48,681 nucleotides of DNA from Opitutia bacterium UBA7441 (GTDB lineage: Bacteria; Verrucomicrobiota; Verrucomicrobiia; Opitutales; Coraliomargaritaceae), in the NCBI GenBank assembly GCA_002480015.1, contig DLQD01000044.1:1-48681 (forward strand), in the 5' to 3' direction. The position numbers and the translations under genes were made by a program. Shown here in pieces: positions 1 through 8,348 of the stretch; position 1 is the first letter of the stretch; every line of letters starts with the position of its first letter. The notes beneath the pieces are model-generated. The model saw only the letters and a list, made by a program, of their open reading frames with translations, ran no database searches and was not told the DNA's origin.

Positions 1-258
1 GAGTCGCTCGCCCGCCGCGTTGGCGTCTCCCGTCGCTCCCTCGAGCTGGCCATCCACGAACAATTCAAGACCAGCCCCTACCAAATGCTGGCCAAGGCGC
101 GACTCGCAGCCGCGCAACAGCTCCTGCGCACAACGAAATTACCGATCATGGAAGTCGGCACCCGCTGCGGCTACCCTGAAGCCCACCACTTCTCCGCCTG
201 GTTCAAAAAGCAATGCGGACTCGCACCGAAGGGTTATCGGGAAGGTGCCCAACCATAG
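1..258 (+). CDS. AraC-family transcriptional regulator, C-terminal fragment (5' end outside window)
   Basis: The reading frame is open from the first base and ends at a TAG at 256-258, giving 85 residues. They form the second half of an AraC/XylS DNA-binding domain: the first helix-turn-helix tail (LARRVGVSRRSLE), the linker region with SPYQMLAKARLAAAQQLL, and the second helix-turn-helix (IMEVGTRCGYPEAHHFSAWF) followed by the family ending G-x-x-P-K-G-Y-R. The effector domain and target genes lie outside the window, so the regulated pathway cannot be named. The segment ends just before a small hairpin shared with the converging miaA gene. Confidence 0.85.
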   Translation, partial: ESLARRVGVSRRSLELAIHEQFKTSPYQMLAKARLAAAQQLLRTTKLPIMEVGTRCGYPEAHHFSAWFKKQCGLAPKGYREGAQP

Positions 259-270
259 CGTCATCCTACC

Positions 271-291
271 CCTAATGCTCTACACATTAGG
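271..291. terminator. Short hairpin between converging genes
   Basis: CCTAATG (271-277) and CATTAGG (285-291) form a perfect 7-bp stem with a 7-base loop in the 50-base gap between the AraC fragment and the end of miaA. There is no U-tract on either strand, so intrinsic termination is only a guess. The following bases AGGATTAAGA recur beside another small hairpin at 20589-20615. Confidence 0.4.
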
Positions 292-308
292 ATTAAGATC
301 GCAACAGA

Positions 309-1193
309 CTACATCACAACCCGCTCATCCGGCCGGCGGATTTGAGTGCGAAACCAGGTGCGCTGTTTCTTCACCAAGTGCAGAGTATTCTGTACAATCG
401 CGGGTAACAGCTCCGCACGCTTCAGCTCGCCGTCGAGATAGGCAATCGTTTCGCGGTAGCCGATAGCCGAGGCCGCGCTGGGATTATCCCGGATGCCTTC
501 TTGCAGCAAGCCTTCGACCTCTTCGATCAACCCCGCTGCCAGCATGAGCTCCGCACGATGGGCGACGCGCTGTTTCAAGTTCTCTGGGTCCCGGTCCAAT
601 ACAATCAAGTGCTTCGTGTAATCGCCATAGGGCTCCGGGCGGGCCGCAAATTCAGCCTGCAGCTCTGGTAAGGCCTTGCCCGAGGCGATGCAGCGCTCGA
701 GGGCACGCAGCACGCGGCGTGGATTCTGCACATCGAGATGACCCAAGCCCTCAGGGCTGCGGCGTCGCAGCTCCATCAGTAATGTCGGTAAGCCTCCGGC
801 ATCGTAGAGCGTGGCCACCTCCTGGCGCACGGCGTCACTGACTTTAACCAGGTCGATGACCGGCGCGAGAAAGCTCTTCAGGTAGAACCCGCTGCCCCCA
901 GTCACAAGCACGGACTTACCCCGCGCAAAGATGTCGACCACCGCCGCCTCGGCATCGCGTATGTAAGTTACAATGTCATAAGGCTCACTCGGAGATTGCA
1001 CGTCGATCAAATGGTGTGGCACTCGCGACAGTTCATCGGGCGAGGGTTTGGCCGTCCCGATATTCATACCGCGATAAACGAGTGAGGCATCGCACGAGAC
1101 GATCTCCGCACCATGCGACTCGGCATAGCTCAGTGCGTATTCAGTTTTACCGACTGCTGTCGGTCCCGTAATAATGTGCAGGGTTTGTGTCAT
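309..1193 (-). CDS. miaA: tRNA dimethylallyltransferase MiaA
   Basis: This 294-residue protein transfers a dimethylallyl group to N6 of A37 in tRNAs reading UNN codons, in the cytoplasm. It has the P-loop GPTAVGKT at residues 10-17 and the substrate loop DASLVYRGMNIGTAKP starting at Asp35, the position of the catalytic aspartate in the family. The usual DS-x-Q is DASL here, a variation in the loop. Further family marks are LVTGGSGFYLK and SAIGYRE near the C terminus. The frame is open 63 bases further upstream, but the ATG at 1193 places the P-loop at the normal distance from the N terminus. Length is slightly short of the E. coli enzyme (about 316), as in many phyla. It is transcribed divergently from the glycosyltransferase. 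Confidence 0.93.
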   Translation of the reverse strand: MTQTLHIITGPTAVGKTEYALSYAESHGAEIVSCDASLVYRGMNIGTAKPSPDELSRVPHHLIDVQSPSEPYDIVTYIRDAEAAVVDIFARGKSVLVTGGSGFYLKSFLAPVIDLVKVSDAVRQEVATLYDAGGLPTLLMELRRRSPEGLGHLDVQNPRRVLRALERCIASGKALPELQAEFAARPEPYGDYTKHLIVLDRDPENLKQRVAHRAELMLAAGLIEEVEGLLQEGIRDNPSAASAIGYRETIAYLDGELKRAELLPAIVQNTLHLVKKQRTWFRTQIRRPDERVVM

Positions 1194-1351
1194 TTTGGTT
1201 ACGCGCTGGATCGCGACTTGTCTAGGATGCTTTACTGTCAAGACTTGGCAATCCAATCCCCGGAGGTTCGTCGCCTAAAATTTTGAAAATTTAGCCGATT
1301 GCCTCTCGAAGCCTCAAGGTCCAAAGTCTCATAACTTCGGCTAGATTCACA

Positions 1352-2512
1352 ATGAAACTCTGTATCGTCACTGAAACCTACCCGCCCGAAATCAACGGCG
1401 TGGCTATGACGCTGCACCGTATCGGCAATGAGTTGCGTCGGCAGGGCCACAGTGTGAGCATCGTCCGCCCGCGCCAGAGCTCCGAGGCGCCGCACGCACA
1501 ATATGCGGACGAGCACATCGTGCCGGGTCTCCCGCTCCCCGGCTACGACGGCCTGCGCTTCGGCCTGCCCTGCAGCCATAAACTGCGCACGCTTTGGAGC
1601 GAGGCGCGACCCGATATAATCTACGTCGCCACCGAGGGACCGCTCGGACAGTCCTCAATCAAGGCCGCTGTCGCCCTGAGCATCCCAATCGTCTCGGGCT
1701 TTCATACCAACTTCCATGAATACATGAAGCACTACAATCTGCCTATCCTCGCGAAGGTAGTGGAGGGCTTCCTTCGGAAAACACACAATAAAACACGCCG
1801 CACCTTCGCGCCCTCACAGGATGTGATCACCCGCCTCGAAGTCATGGGGATTCAGGGCACCCGCCTGCTCGGCCGCGGAGTCGACACGGTTCTTTTCAAC
1901 CCTCGTAAACGCGACGCCTCGCTGCGCCAGCGCTGGGGCGTGGACGACGAGGGCATTGTCGCTCTCTTCGTCAGCCGACTCGCCGTCGAGAAGAATATCC
2001 CCCTCGCCGCCAAAACCTTTGAGCGGATCAAGGCGCGCCACCCTAGCGTGGCCTGCGTCTTCGTCGGCGATGGCCCCGAACGGACCAAGCTGGAGAAGCA
2101 GCATCCCGACTACATCTTCGCCGGCATGCAGCAGGGCGAAGCCCTCGCCCGCCACTACGCCTCGGCCGACCTCTTTGTCTTCCCCAGCGTCACAGAAACC
2201 TTCGGTAACGTCGTGACCGAAGCGATGGCCTCCGGCCTCGTCACCCTCGCCTACGACTACGCCGCCCCCGGACGCTACATCGAAGATGGCGTCAACGGCT
2301 ACCTCGCCCCCTTCGACGAAAGCGCCGCTTTCTTACAAGCCGCCGACCGTGCCTTGGAGCAAAGAGCCCACTGGCCGAAGCTCCAGAGCGCCGCCCGCAG
2401 CACTGCCGAAACCCTCGGCTGGTCCGGCATCGTCCGACAGTTCGCGGAGGATTTGGATGCAGCTATTAATGAGCCCGCAAAGCCGCTTCGAGTTCGGGTT
2501 GCGCCCACTTGA
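1352..2512 (+). CDS. GT4-family glycosyltransferase
   Basis: This 386-residue GT-B fold enzyme starts KLCIVTETYPPEINGVA, the N-terminal nucleotide-fold signature of group 1 mannosyl/sulfoquinovosyl-type transferases. The second domain holds FVSRLAVEKN, then ADLFVFPSVTETFGNVVTEAM with the EX7E donor-binding motif at Glu282 and Glu290. Closest named relatives by motif are GDP-mannose-dependent alpha-mannosyltransferases of the MgtA/PimB type and SqdX; donor and acceptor cannot be decided from sequence. It probably glycosylates a membrane lipid or polysaccharide at the inner face of the cytoplasmic membrane. Its last 47 bases overlap the converging epimerase gene. Confidence 0.88.
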   Translation: MKLCIVTETYPPEINGVAMTLHRIGNELRRQGHSVSIVRPRQSSEAPHAQYADEHIVPGLPLPGYDGLRFGLPCSHKLRTLWSEARPDIIYVATEGPLGQSSIKAAVALSIPIVSGFHTNFHEYMKHYNLPILAKVVEGFLRKTHNKTRRTFAPSQDVITRLEVMGIQGTRLLGRGVDTVLFNPRKRDASLRQRWGVDDEGIVALFVSRLAVEKNIPLAAKTFERIKARHPSVACVFVGDGPERTKLEKQHPDYIFAGMQQGEALARHYASADLFVFPSVTETFGNVVTEAMASGLVTLAYDYAAPGRYIEDGVNGYLAPFDESAAFLQAADRALEQRAHWPKLQSAARSTAETLGWSGIVRQFAEDLDAAINEPAKPLRVRVAPT

Positions 2513-3347
2513 AGCCAAGCTCTTGGAGCCGCTTGGGCCGGACCCCGAGATCAGCAAGCACCGTCTCTTTGCCCATCTCACCAAAGAGGGTTTTCACGAC
2601 AGAGCGGGGCAAAGGAAAGATCGTCGGACGCCCCAGCACAGCGCCGAGAGTTTTGGTAAAGACCTGATTGGTGACCGGCGCGGGAGCGACCGCGTTGAAC
2701 GGGCCCCGCACGGCATCGTTTTCCAACGCGAAGACATAGGCTTGGACGAGATCGGGCAGGCTAATCCAACTCATGAGTTGACGGCCGTCACCGATGCGCC
2801 CGCCGATGCCAAGCTTGAAGGGCGGCAGCATTTTAACCAGTGCCCCACCTTTGGCCGAGAGCACGATGCCGGTGCGCAAGAATACTGTCCGCGCGCCGGC
2901 CTCGACTGCTGGCTTCGCGGCCGCCTCCCATGCGCGGCACACTTCAGATAGGAAGCCATCACCGGACGCACTGCTTTCGTCGACTTCACGCCCTGGGGCA
3001 TAGCCGTAAAAATTGACACCCGACGCGCAGATCAGGGCGGGTGGGGTCGCGCATCCGGCAATCGCACCGGCCAGCAATGCGGTGCCATCCACCCGACTGC
3101 TGAGGATGCGGCGCTTGGCTTCAGCCGACCAGCGTTGCGCGATGGGTTCTCCGGCCAGATGGACGACGGCATCGACCCCTTCAAGCGCGTCCGCATCAAG
3201 CGAGCCTGCCTCCACATCCCAACTAAAATCTCCACGGGAGCGTGAGAGTGTGCGGACCTCATGGCCACGCTCGCGGAGCGCCGCGGAAAGCGCGGAGCCA
3301 ACCAGGCCGGTGGCACCGGTGACAAGAACTGTTTGGGCTGAACTCAT
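2466..3347 (-). CDS. TIGR01777 (YfcH-like) NAD(P)-dependent epimerase
   Basis: This 293-residue protein is an extended short-chain dehydrogenase with GATGLVG at residues 11-17 (GxxGxxG nucleotide site), then DAVVHLAGEPIAQRWSAEAK, the family hallmark, and VNFYGYAPGREVDES covering the Tyr region. The C terminus carries the conserved end LADLGVRPKRLQELGF found in YfcH/SDR39U1 proteins. The substrate of this family is not known. The ATG at 3347 is preferred over the longer frame (start 3377) because it puts the glycine motif at the usual distance. The 3' end overlaps the convergent glycosyltransferase by 47 bases. Confidence 0.88.
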   Translation of the reverse strand: MSSAQTVLVTGATGLVGSALSAALRERGHEVRTLSRSRGDFSWDVEAGSLDADALEGVDAVVHLAGEPIAQRWSAEAKRRILSSRVDGTALLAGAIAGCATPPALICASGVNFYGYAPGREVDESSASGDGFLSEVCRAWEAAAKPAVEAGARTVFLRTGIVLSAKGGALVKMLPPFKLGIGGRIGDGRQLMSWISLPDLVQAYVFALENDAVRGPFNAVAPAPVTNQVFTKTLGAVLGRPTIFPLPRSVVKTLFGEMGKETVLADLGVRPKRLQELGFKWAQPELEAALRAH

Positions 3348-3410
3348 ATTTTCAAAATTAGGAGCGAAACTTAGCAAAAATAAGGTAAAATCATCTGATG
3401 TCGTCCGTTA

Positions 3411-4967
3411 TTAAACACTATGATAACACACCGCAGGCATTTTGCGAATCGCATTGGCTGCTTTGACGATGGCTGCGCGCTCGCCCTCTCCGAGCCGATC
3501 CAGATTACGGACCTGAAGCGACATGCGGTGATTTCCCCGTAGCGTGTCCTCGTGACGGATGAGGTAGTCCCAATAGAGTGTGGTAAACGGGCAGGCCTGA
3601 TCACCTGTCTTCTCCTTGGGATTCTTCGGACAGTGTTTGCAGTAGTTGCTCATCTTATGGATGTAGCTCCCCGTCGCGATGTAAGGCTTCGAAGCCATCA
3701 AGCCACCGTCGCCATATTGCGACATGCCGAGCGTGTTGGGCAGCTCGACCCATTCGACTGCATCGACGTAGATCGCTAGATACCATTCGTGCAGCTTCTT
3801 CGGATCGACGCCGAGCAGCAGCGCGTAGAGCCCGGTCACCATGAGGCGCTGAATATGGTGCGCGTAGCCGTGCTCCAGCGTCTGCCCTATGGCTTGCTTG
3901 AGGCACGCCAGATCGGTCTCGCCGGTCCAATAAAAATCAGGCAGTGGCTCCTTCGCACCCATCGCATTACGGTCGAGGTATTCCGGCATATGGGCCCAGT
4001 AGATGCCACGCACATACTCCCGCCAACCGAGGATCTGGCGAATGAAGCCTTCGACCGCCGCAATGGGTGCGTGCCCCTCCCGGTAGGCCTGCTCAGCGGC
4101 ATCGACGACCTCGCGGGGATGGAGCAATTTCAAATTGAGCGAAGTGCTGAGGAGCGAATGGTAGAGCCAAGGCTCATCCGTCCACATGGCGTCCTGATAG
4201 TGGCCGAAGGTAGGCAGGCGTTCCCGAATGAATTTCTCCAGATCCCGCTTGGCTTCCTCACGGGTGACCGCCCAGGCAAAAGACTGCAAGGAGCCGGGAT
4301 GGTTCGCAAATCGCGCTTCGACTAACTCAAGCACTGCCTGAGTGATCGCATCTTGGCGGTGGCTGGGGCCGGTGTTAGGGGCCTCGGGGCCCTCCTTGCC
4401 GAAGTTGCCGCGGTTATCCTTGTCAAAGTTCCAATCGCCACCCGCCGGCTTGCCGTCGTCCATCAACACATTGAAACGCTTGCGCTGCTCGCGGTAGAAA
4501 TACTCCATCCGCACCGCTTTACGCCCTTTGGCATGCTCTACAAAATCCTGCGGCGTCGTGTAGAAGTGCGTGTCCTCCCGCAGCTCCAGTTCGATGCCTT
4601 CTTCGCGGCAGATTTTTTTCAGGCCTTGCAAGACCCGCCACTCACCGGGGCGCACCACGATCACGCGCGCGGGGCTGAGCGCTCGCAGGTCGAGTTGGAG
4701 CCGCGTAGAAAATTTGTCCGTCTGCTGGCTGTCGCCCAGCTCGGTGTAGATGACCTGAATAGCTTTTTCACGCAGCTCGTCGCGAAAATGCCGCATGGCC
4801 GAAAGAAAGAGCGCGATCCGCTGCTTGTGCGACCACACATGCTTGGCCTCGTAATCGACCTCCGCCATCCAGACGGCGTCTTCTTTGAGGTCGAAGCCAT
4901 CGAAGACCGCCGACTGGTGGTCGAGCTGGTCGCCAAAGACGATGTGGAGGTGACGAGTGGATTTCAT
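3411..4967 (-). CDS. Iron-sulfur (6-4) photolyase, FeS-BCP family (PhrB-like)
   Basis: This 518-residue protein belongs to the DPRP/FeS-BCP branch of photolyases. The start HIVFGDQLDH replaces the class I WFRKDLR. Four cysteines at 355, 443, 446 and 459 have the same spacing (88, 3, 13) as the 4Fe-4S ligands of Agrobacterium PhrB (350, 438, 441, 454). The paired histidines 370-371 and tyrosines 429 and 435 fall at the positions of PhrB His365/366 and Tyr424/430. These matches support a light-driven (6-4) photoproduct repair enzyme with FAD and a lumazine-type antenna (inference from PhrB). GGGAGG lies 13 bases before the ATG at 4967 and overlaps a seven-codon-longer alternative start. It follows the CPD-type photolyase gene on the same strand. 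Confidence 0.92.
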   Translation of the reverse strand: MKSTRHLHIVFGDQLDHQSAVFDGFDLKEDAVWMAEVDYEAKHVWSHKQRIALFLSAMRHFRDELREKAIQVIYTELGDSQQTDKFSTRLQLDLRALSPARVIVVRPGEWRVLQGLKKICREEGIELELREDTHFYTTPQDFVEHAKGRKAVRMEYFYREQRKRFNVLMDDGKPAGGDWNFDKDNRGNFGKEGPEAPNTGPSHRQDAITQAVLELVEARFANHPGSLQSFAWAVTREEAKRDLEKFIRERLPTFGHYQDAMWTDEPWLYHSLLSTSLNLKLLHPREVVDAAEQAYREGHAPIAAVEGFIRQILGWREYVRGIYWAHMPEYLDRNAMGAKEPLPDFYWTGETDLACLKQAIGQTLEHGYAHHIQRLMVTGLYALLLGVDPKKLHEWYLAIYVDAVEWVELPNTLGMSQYGDGGLMASKPYIATGSYIHKMSNYCKHCPKNPKEKTGDQACPFTTLYWDYLIRHEDTLRGNHRMSLQVRNLDRLGEGERAAIVKAANAIRKMPAVCYHSV

Positions 4968-5040
4968 TTTTCTGTTTTTTCCTCCCATGATGATTATTCT
5001 GAAACCCGCTCCCGATAGTCGCTTACGGCGAACAGTTCAT

Positions 5041-5070
5041 TTCTTCGCGTCTCTGCGCCTTTGCGTGAGT
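5041..5070. repeat. CACGCAAAG/CGCAGAG-type interspersed motif
   Basis: The gap between the two photolyase genes contains, on the minus strand, CTCACGCAAAGGCGCAGAG followed by ACGCGAAGAA. It has the loose period-8/9 form (CGCAAAG, CGCAGAG, CGCGAAG). I recall similar strings as a dispersed intergenic motif in many unrelated environmental bacteria. It encodes nothing recognisable and lies in the presumed spacer of a two-gene transcript. Confidence 0.5.
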
Positions 5071-5098
5071 ATTCTTTCATATATCAAAGCCAGAGCGT

Positions 5099-6529
5099 TC
5101 ACCCCTTCACTTTAGCCAAAGCCGCCAGCGCGCGCGCGCGGCCTGCCTTATGCTCGATCACGGGCGCAGGGTAATCCTTGCCCAGTTCGACACCTGCGTA
5201 TTGCAAAATTCCGGCAGGCGCTTCCCAAGGCTCGTGGATGAACTTGTTCGGCAGCTTGGCGATCTCCGGCACCCATTGGCGCACATAGTCGCCATCGGGA
5301 TCGAACTTCTGGCCCTGAGTTATCGGATTGAAGATACGGAAATACGGCGCCGCATCCGCCCCACAACCCGCACTCCACTGCCAGCCGAGGGTGTTGCTCG
5401 CAAGGTCGGCATCGACCAGCGTACCCCAGAACCAACGGGCACCCTCGCGCCAGTCCTGCAGGAGATGCTTCACCAGGAGCGAAGAGACGACCATCCGCAC
5501 CCGGTTATGCATCCAGCCCGTTGCGTAAAGCTGCCGCATGCCCGCATCGACAATCGGGTAGCCGGTCTGCCCGCGCTGCCAGCGCTCCAGCAGTTTAGCA
5601 TCGGGCTGCCAGGGAAAGTCGCTATACTTCTCATGCAAGGGCGCGTCCGGCGTGTGCGGGAAGTGGTAGAGCACGTTGTAGGCAAACTCCCGCCAATAGA
5701 TTTCCTTCGCGTAGACCTGCGGCCCCGTCGCGCAGAGGTCATGCCTGGCCTTGAGCGCATGCATGACCTGTCGCGGCCCGATCTGTCCCCAATGCAAATA
5801 AGGTGAAAGGCTCGACGTGCCGTCCTCGCCGGGGATGTCGCGCGCTTCATTATAATCCTCCACCGCTTGATCCAGAAAGTCCTGCAAGCGCTTCTGCGCC
5901 GCCGCCTCGCTCACGTCCCAATGGCGGTCCAACTTTCGATACCATAGATTCTCCGGCAACAAGTTCAAGGCATCTAAGGCCACGGTCTGCGGATAGGAGT
6001 CGGGGAACTGCAAAGCCTCCCAATCCGGCTCGGCTGGGGGCTCGATAGCCCGGTCTTTGACCTTCTTCCAGTAAGGAGTATACACTTTGTAAGGTTTGCC
6101 TCCACCCGTACTCGCCGTGTGGGGCTCGTTGAGCAGAGAGCTATTGAAACTCTGTACCTCAATCCCATCCTCTCGCAGCGCACGCTTGATTTCCGCATCC
6201 AGCTCCCGCAGCGGCGATTCGTAACGCCGGTTCCAATAGACCCGCTTCGCCCCAGTTTTCTCAATAATGTCCCGCAATTCCTCCAGCGAATTCCCCATCC
6301 GCAGCACCAACTGCCCACTCCTCACGGCCCACTCCTCACTCAGGCTCGCCAGAGCCTGATGCAGGAACCACTTCGAAGCCGCGCCCGGCGACCAGTCGCC
6401 CGCCTCGCCCGGCGACCAGATAAAGACCGGGATAATCGGCGCACCCGCCTCAATGGCCGCCGCCAGCGCCGAGTTGTCGGCCAAGCGGAGGTCTTTACGG
6501 AACCAGAGGAGTGTGGGAGCAGTAAACAT
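5099..6529 (-). CDS. phrB: Class I CPD-type deoxyribodipyrimidine photolyase
   Basis: This 476-residue protein starts LLWFRKDLRLADNSAL (residues 7-22), the N-terminal signature of the cryptochrome/photolyase class I family. The C-terminal FAD domain has HWGQIGPRQV, WREFAYNVLYHFPH, YPIVDAGMRQLYATGWMHNR and NTLGWQWSAGCGADAAPYF, which carry the flavin and lesion-binding residues. It should repair cyclobutane pyrimidine dimers with blue light; a cryptochrome role cannot be excluded from sequence. The gene lies 131 bases upstream of the (6-4)-type photolyase on the same strand, so the organism appears to carry repair for both main UV lesions in one locus. Confidence 0.93.
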   Translation of the reverse strand: MFTAPTLLWFRKDLRLADNSALAAAIEAGAPIIPVFIWSPGEAGDWSPGAASKWFLHQALASLSEEWAVRSGQLVLRMGNSLEELRDIIEKTGAKRVYWNRRYESPLRELDAEIKRALREDGIEVQSFNSSLLNEPHTASTGGGKPYKVYTPYWKKVKDRAIEPPAEPDWEALQFPDSYPQTVALDALNLLPENLWYRKLDRHWDVSEAAAQKRLQDFLDQAVEDYNEARDIPGEDGTSSLSPYLHWGQIGPRQVMHALKARHDLCATGPQVYAKEIYWREFAYNVLYHFPHTPDAPLHEKYSDFPWQPDAKLLERWQRGQTGYPIVDAGMRQLYATGWMHNRVRMVVSSLLVKHLLQDWREGARWFWGTLVDADLASNTLGWQWSAGCGADAAPYFRIFNPITQGQKFDPDGDYVRQWVPEIAKLPNKFIHEPWEAPAGILQYAGVELGKDYPAPVIEHKAGRARALAALAKVKG

Positions 6530-6629
6530 AAGGACTAAGCGTCAGACCGAGATAATCATTACAAAATCATACCCCATTTTACCCTTCTGCTCGCTTGATT
6601 ACCGAAAAAAAACCGTCAAGTTCGTGACC

Positions 6630-7235
6630 ATGGATACACTCACCGCAATCAGGGAGCGCCGCTCTGTTAAACATTACGACCCGCATCACACGATGAGCGA
6701 GGCCGAAATCAACGCCCTTCTGGAGCTCGCACTGCTCTCCCCAACCTCGTTCAATATGCAGAACTGGCGTTTCGTCGTCGTGACCGACCCAGCGCAGAAA
6801 GATGCCTTGCGCGCGGTCGCCTGGAACCAGGCGCAGGTCAGCGAAGCCTCCATCACGGTCCTGCTCTGCGCCGACCTGAACGCCCACGAGGACGCCGGCC
6901 GCTATTGGGTCAACGCCCCGCAGCCCGTGCAGGACATGCTGGTGCCGATGGTCGCCCCCTTTTACGAGAACAACCCGCAACTTCAGCGCGACGAAGCCAT
7001 GCGCTCAATCGGCATCGCCGCTCAGACCCTCATGTTGGCGGCCAAGTCCATGGGCTATGATTCCTGCCCCATGATTGGTTTCGATCCAGTCAAAGTCGCT
7101 GAGATTATCGGCCTACCGGAGAATCATATCATCGGCATGATGCTGACCATCGGCAAGCCGATGAAGGCCGCCAACGTCCGCGGCGGACAGTTGCCCTACG
7201 AAGACGTGGTCTTCCGGGACAAGTTTCCAGGATAG
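6630..7235 (+). CDS. Nitroreductase-family FMN oxidoreductase
   Basis: This 201-residue protein has the nitroreductase fold marks: AIRERRSVKHYD at the N terminus (phosphate-binding Arg/Ser), LLSPTSFNMQNWRFVVV (FMN and partner contact), AAQTLMLAAKSMGYDSCPM and a C-terminal IGLPENHIIGMMLTIGKP. Family members reduce nitroaromatics, quinones or flavins with NAD(P)H. The native substrate is unknown. The ATG at 6630 is chosen because the conserved sequence begins four residues later; the frame is open far upstream into the photolyase promoter without family similarity. It is divergent from the class I photolyase, with 100 bases between start codons. Confidence 0.9.
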   Translation: MDTLTAIRERRSVKHYDPHHTMSEAEINALLELALLSPTSFNMQNWRFVVVTDPAQKDALRAVAWNQAQVSEASITVLLCADLNAHEDAGRYWVNAPQPVQDMLVPMVAPFYENNPQLQRDEAMRSIGIAAQTLMLAAKSMGYDSCPMIGFDPVKVAEIIGLPENHIIGMMLTIGKPMKAANVRGGQLPYEDVVFRDKFPG

Positions 7236-7262
7236 GTAGCGGGGCTGGTTGCGTTGGGAGTC

Positions 7263-7312
7263 GGGGCAACTTGCCCCGGGCTTTAACACGCGCGCAGGGC
7301 GGAACGCCCTGC
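7263..7312. repeat. Two adjacent perfect hairpins downstream of the nitroreductase
   Basis: GGGGCAA and TTGCCCC (7263-7277) form a 7-bp inverted repeat around a single C. GCAGGGCG and CGCCCTGC (7294-7312) form an 8-bp stem with GAA between. Neither is followed by a T-run, so they look more like a dispersed palindromic element than an intrinsic terminator. They fill most of the 164-base gap between the nitroreductase and the DUF3127 gene. Confidence 0.55.
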
Positions 7313-7399
7313 CTCCGATCATCACTCACGCCCGGCACGATTTTCAACTTGAGGCAAAAATGTTTTGCTTCCCCTGCGGCGGAGCCGTTCACTGCTGGC

Positions 7400-7744
7400 A
7401 TGTACGAACTATCCGGAACCGTAAAAGAGATCTTCGAAGAAAAAACCTTTGGCAGCGGCTTTAATGTGCGCGAATTCGTGGTGACCACGGAAGCCGACAA
7501 ATACCCTCAGGATATTTGCCTGCAGTGCGTCAAAGAAAAAGTCGAGATGGTCAACAAACTGAAGACCGGCGAAAAGGTCAAAGTATCCTTCGACCTGCGC
7601 GGGCGTGAATATCAGGGCCGTTACTTTGTCAATCTGAACGCATGGAAGGTGGAAAGCGCCGGCGCCGGCGGCGGCAGCGCGTCCGACGAACCACCGCCCT
7701 TCGACCCTGCGGACGAGATTCTCGACGAAGAACCGCCCTTTTAA
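7400..7744 (+). CDS. DUF3127 family protein (OB-fold-like, unknown function)
   Basis: This 114-residue protein reads MYELSGTVKEIFEEKTFGSG and continues with NVREFVVTT, YPQDICLQCVKEK and GRYFVNLNAWKVES, the pattern of DUF3127. That small beta-rich domain is thought to be OB-fold-like and related in form to single-strand binding proteins. The C-terminal 28 residues are Gly/Pro and acidic, ending DEILDEEPPF, much like the acidic tip of SSB that recruits partner proteins. A role in nucleic-acid binding is therefore plausible but unproven. The ATG at 7400 begins the conserved region. aroQ follows 64 bases later on the same strand. Confidence 0.8.
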   Translation: MYELSGTVKEIFEEKTFGSGFNVREFVVTTEADKYPQDICLQCVKEKVEMVNKLKTGEKVKVSFDLRGREYQGRYFVNLNAWKVESAGAGGGSASDEPPPFDPADEILDEEPPF

Positions 7745-7808
7745 TCGAGCGAAACGAGCGTTGCCAGGAGGCCGAAAATCCGATTCAGTCCAACTGATTA
7801 ACGAAAAT

Positions 7809-8243
7809 ATGAAACGCATCGTCATCATCAATGGCCCCAATTTAGATCGACTCGGCTTACGCGAGCCGGAGATTTATGGGGACGAAACATTGACCGATCT
7901 GGAAAACCTCCTGACCGAGGAAGCCGAATCGCTCGGCGTCGAGGTGCAATTCTACCAGAGCAACCACGAGGGCTTTATTATCGACGAGATTGGTGAATAC
8001 GCCGATGCCGAGGTCTTCGGCCTGATCATCAACCCCGGCGCACTCACCCACACAAGCCTCGCCCTGCGCGACGCCATCTCGGGCAGCGATCTGCCCGTCA
8101 TCGAAGTCCACATCAGCAACATCTACCGCCGTGAAGAAATCCGCAAGCACTCGATAACCGCTCCAGCCTGCATCGGCGTGATCTCAGGCCTGGGTTTCGG
8201 CGGCTACGTGGCCGCACTCCGACATCTCGCCCAACTCGACTAA
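7809..8243 (+). CDS. aroQ: Type II 3-dehydroquinate dehydratase
   Basis: This 144-residue enzyme removes water from 3-dehydroquinate to give 3-dehydroshikimate, the third step of the shikimate pathway, in the cytoplasm. It has IINGPNLDRLGLREPEIYG at residues 6-24 with the catalytic Tyr23, then FYQSNHEG, NPGALTHTSLALRDAI, and EVHISNIYRREEIRKHS with the catalytic His of the EVHISN motif. Length is normal for type II enzymes, which form dodecamers. The ATG at 7809 is 13 bases after an in-frame run with no similarity. Confidence 0.95.
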   Translation: MKRIVIINGPNLDRLGLREPEIYGDETLTDLENLLTEEAESLGVEVQFYQSNHEGFIIDEIGEYADAEVFGLIINPGALTHTSLALRDAISGSDLPVIEVHISNIYRREEIRKHSITAPACIGVISGLGFGGYVAALRHLAQLD

Positions 8244-8305
8244 CACTCGATTTATACCGCTAATATTAGATTTAAACCCGATACAACTTATACAAATAAG
8301 ACACA

Positions 8306-8319
8306 TAGGCATTCGCCTA
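8306..8319 (+). promoter_or_regulatory. Small hairpin in the leader of the SWIB gene
   Basis: TAGGC and GCCTA pair around ATTC, 30 bases before the SWIB start codon in the 105-base AT-rich gap after aroQ. It could affect translation or message stability. No good promoter boxes were found by eye in this gap. Confidence 0.3.
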
Positions 8320-8348
8320 GACACTAACCACAAAAGAAAGACAACATC

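Noticed and set aside
2286..2951. 221-codon plus-strand frame
   Set aside because: It overlaps the glycosyltransferase end and is antisense to the epimerase; low-complexity Pro/Ala/Ser start and no motif.
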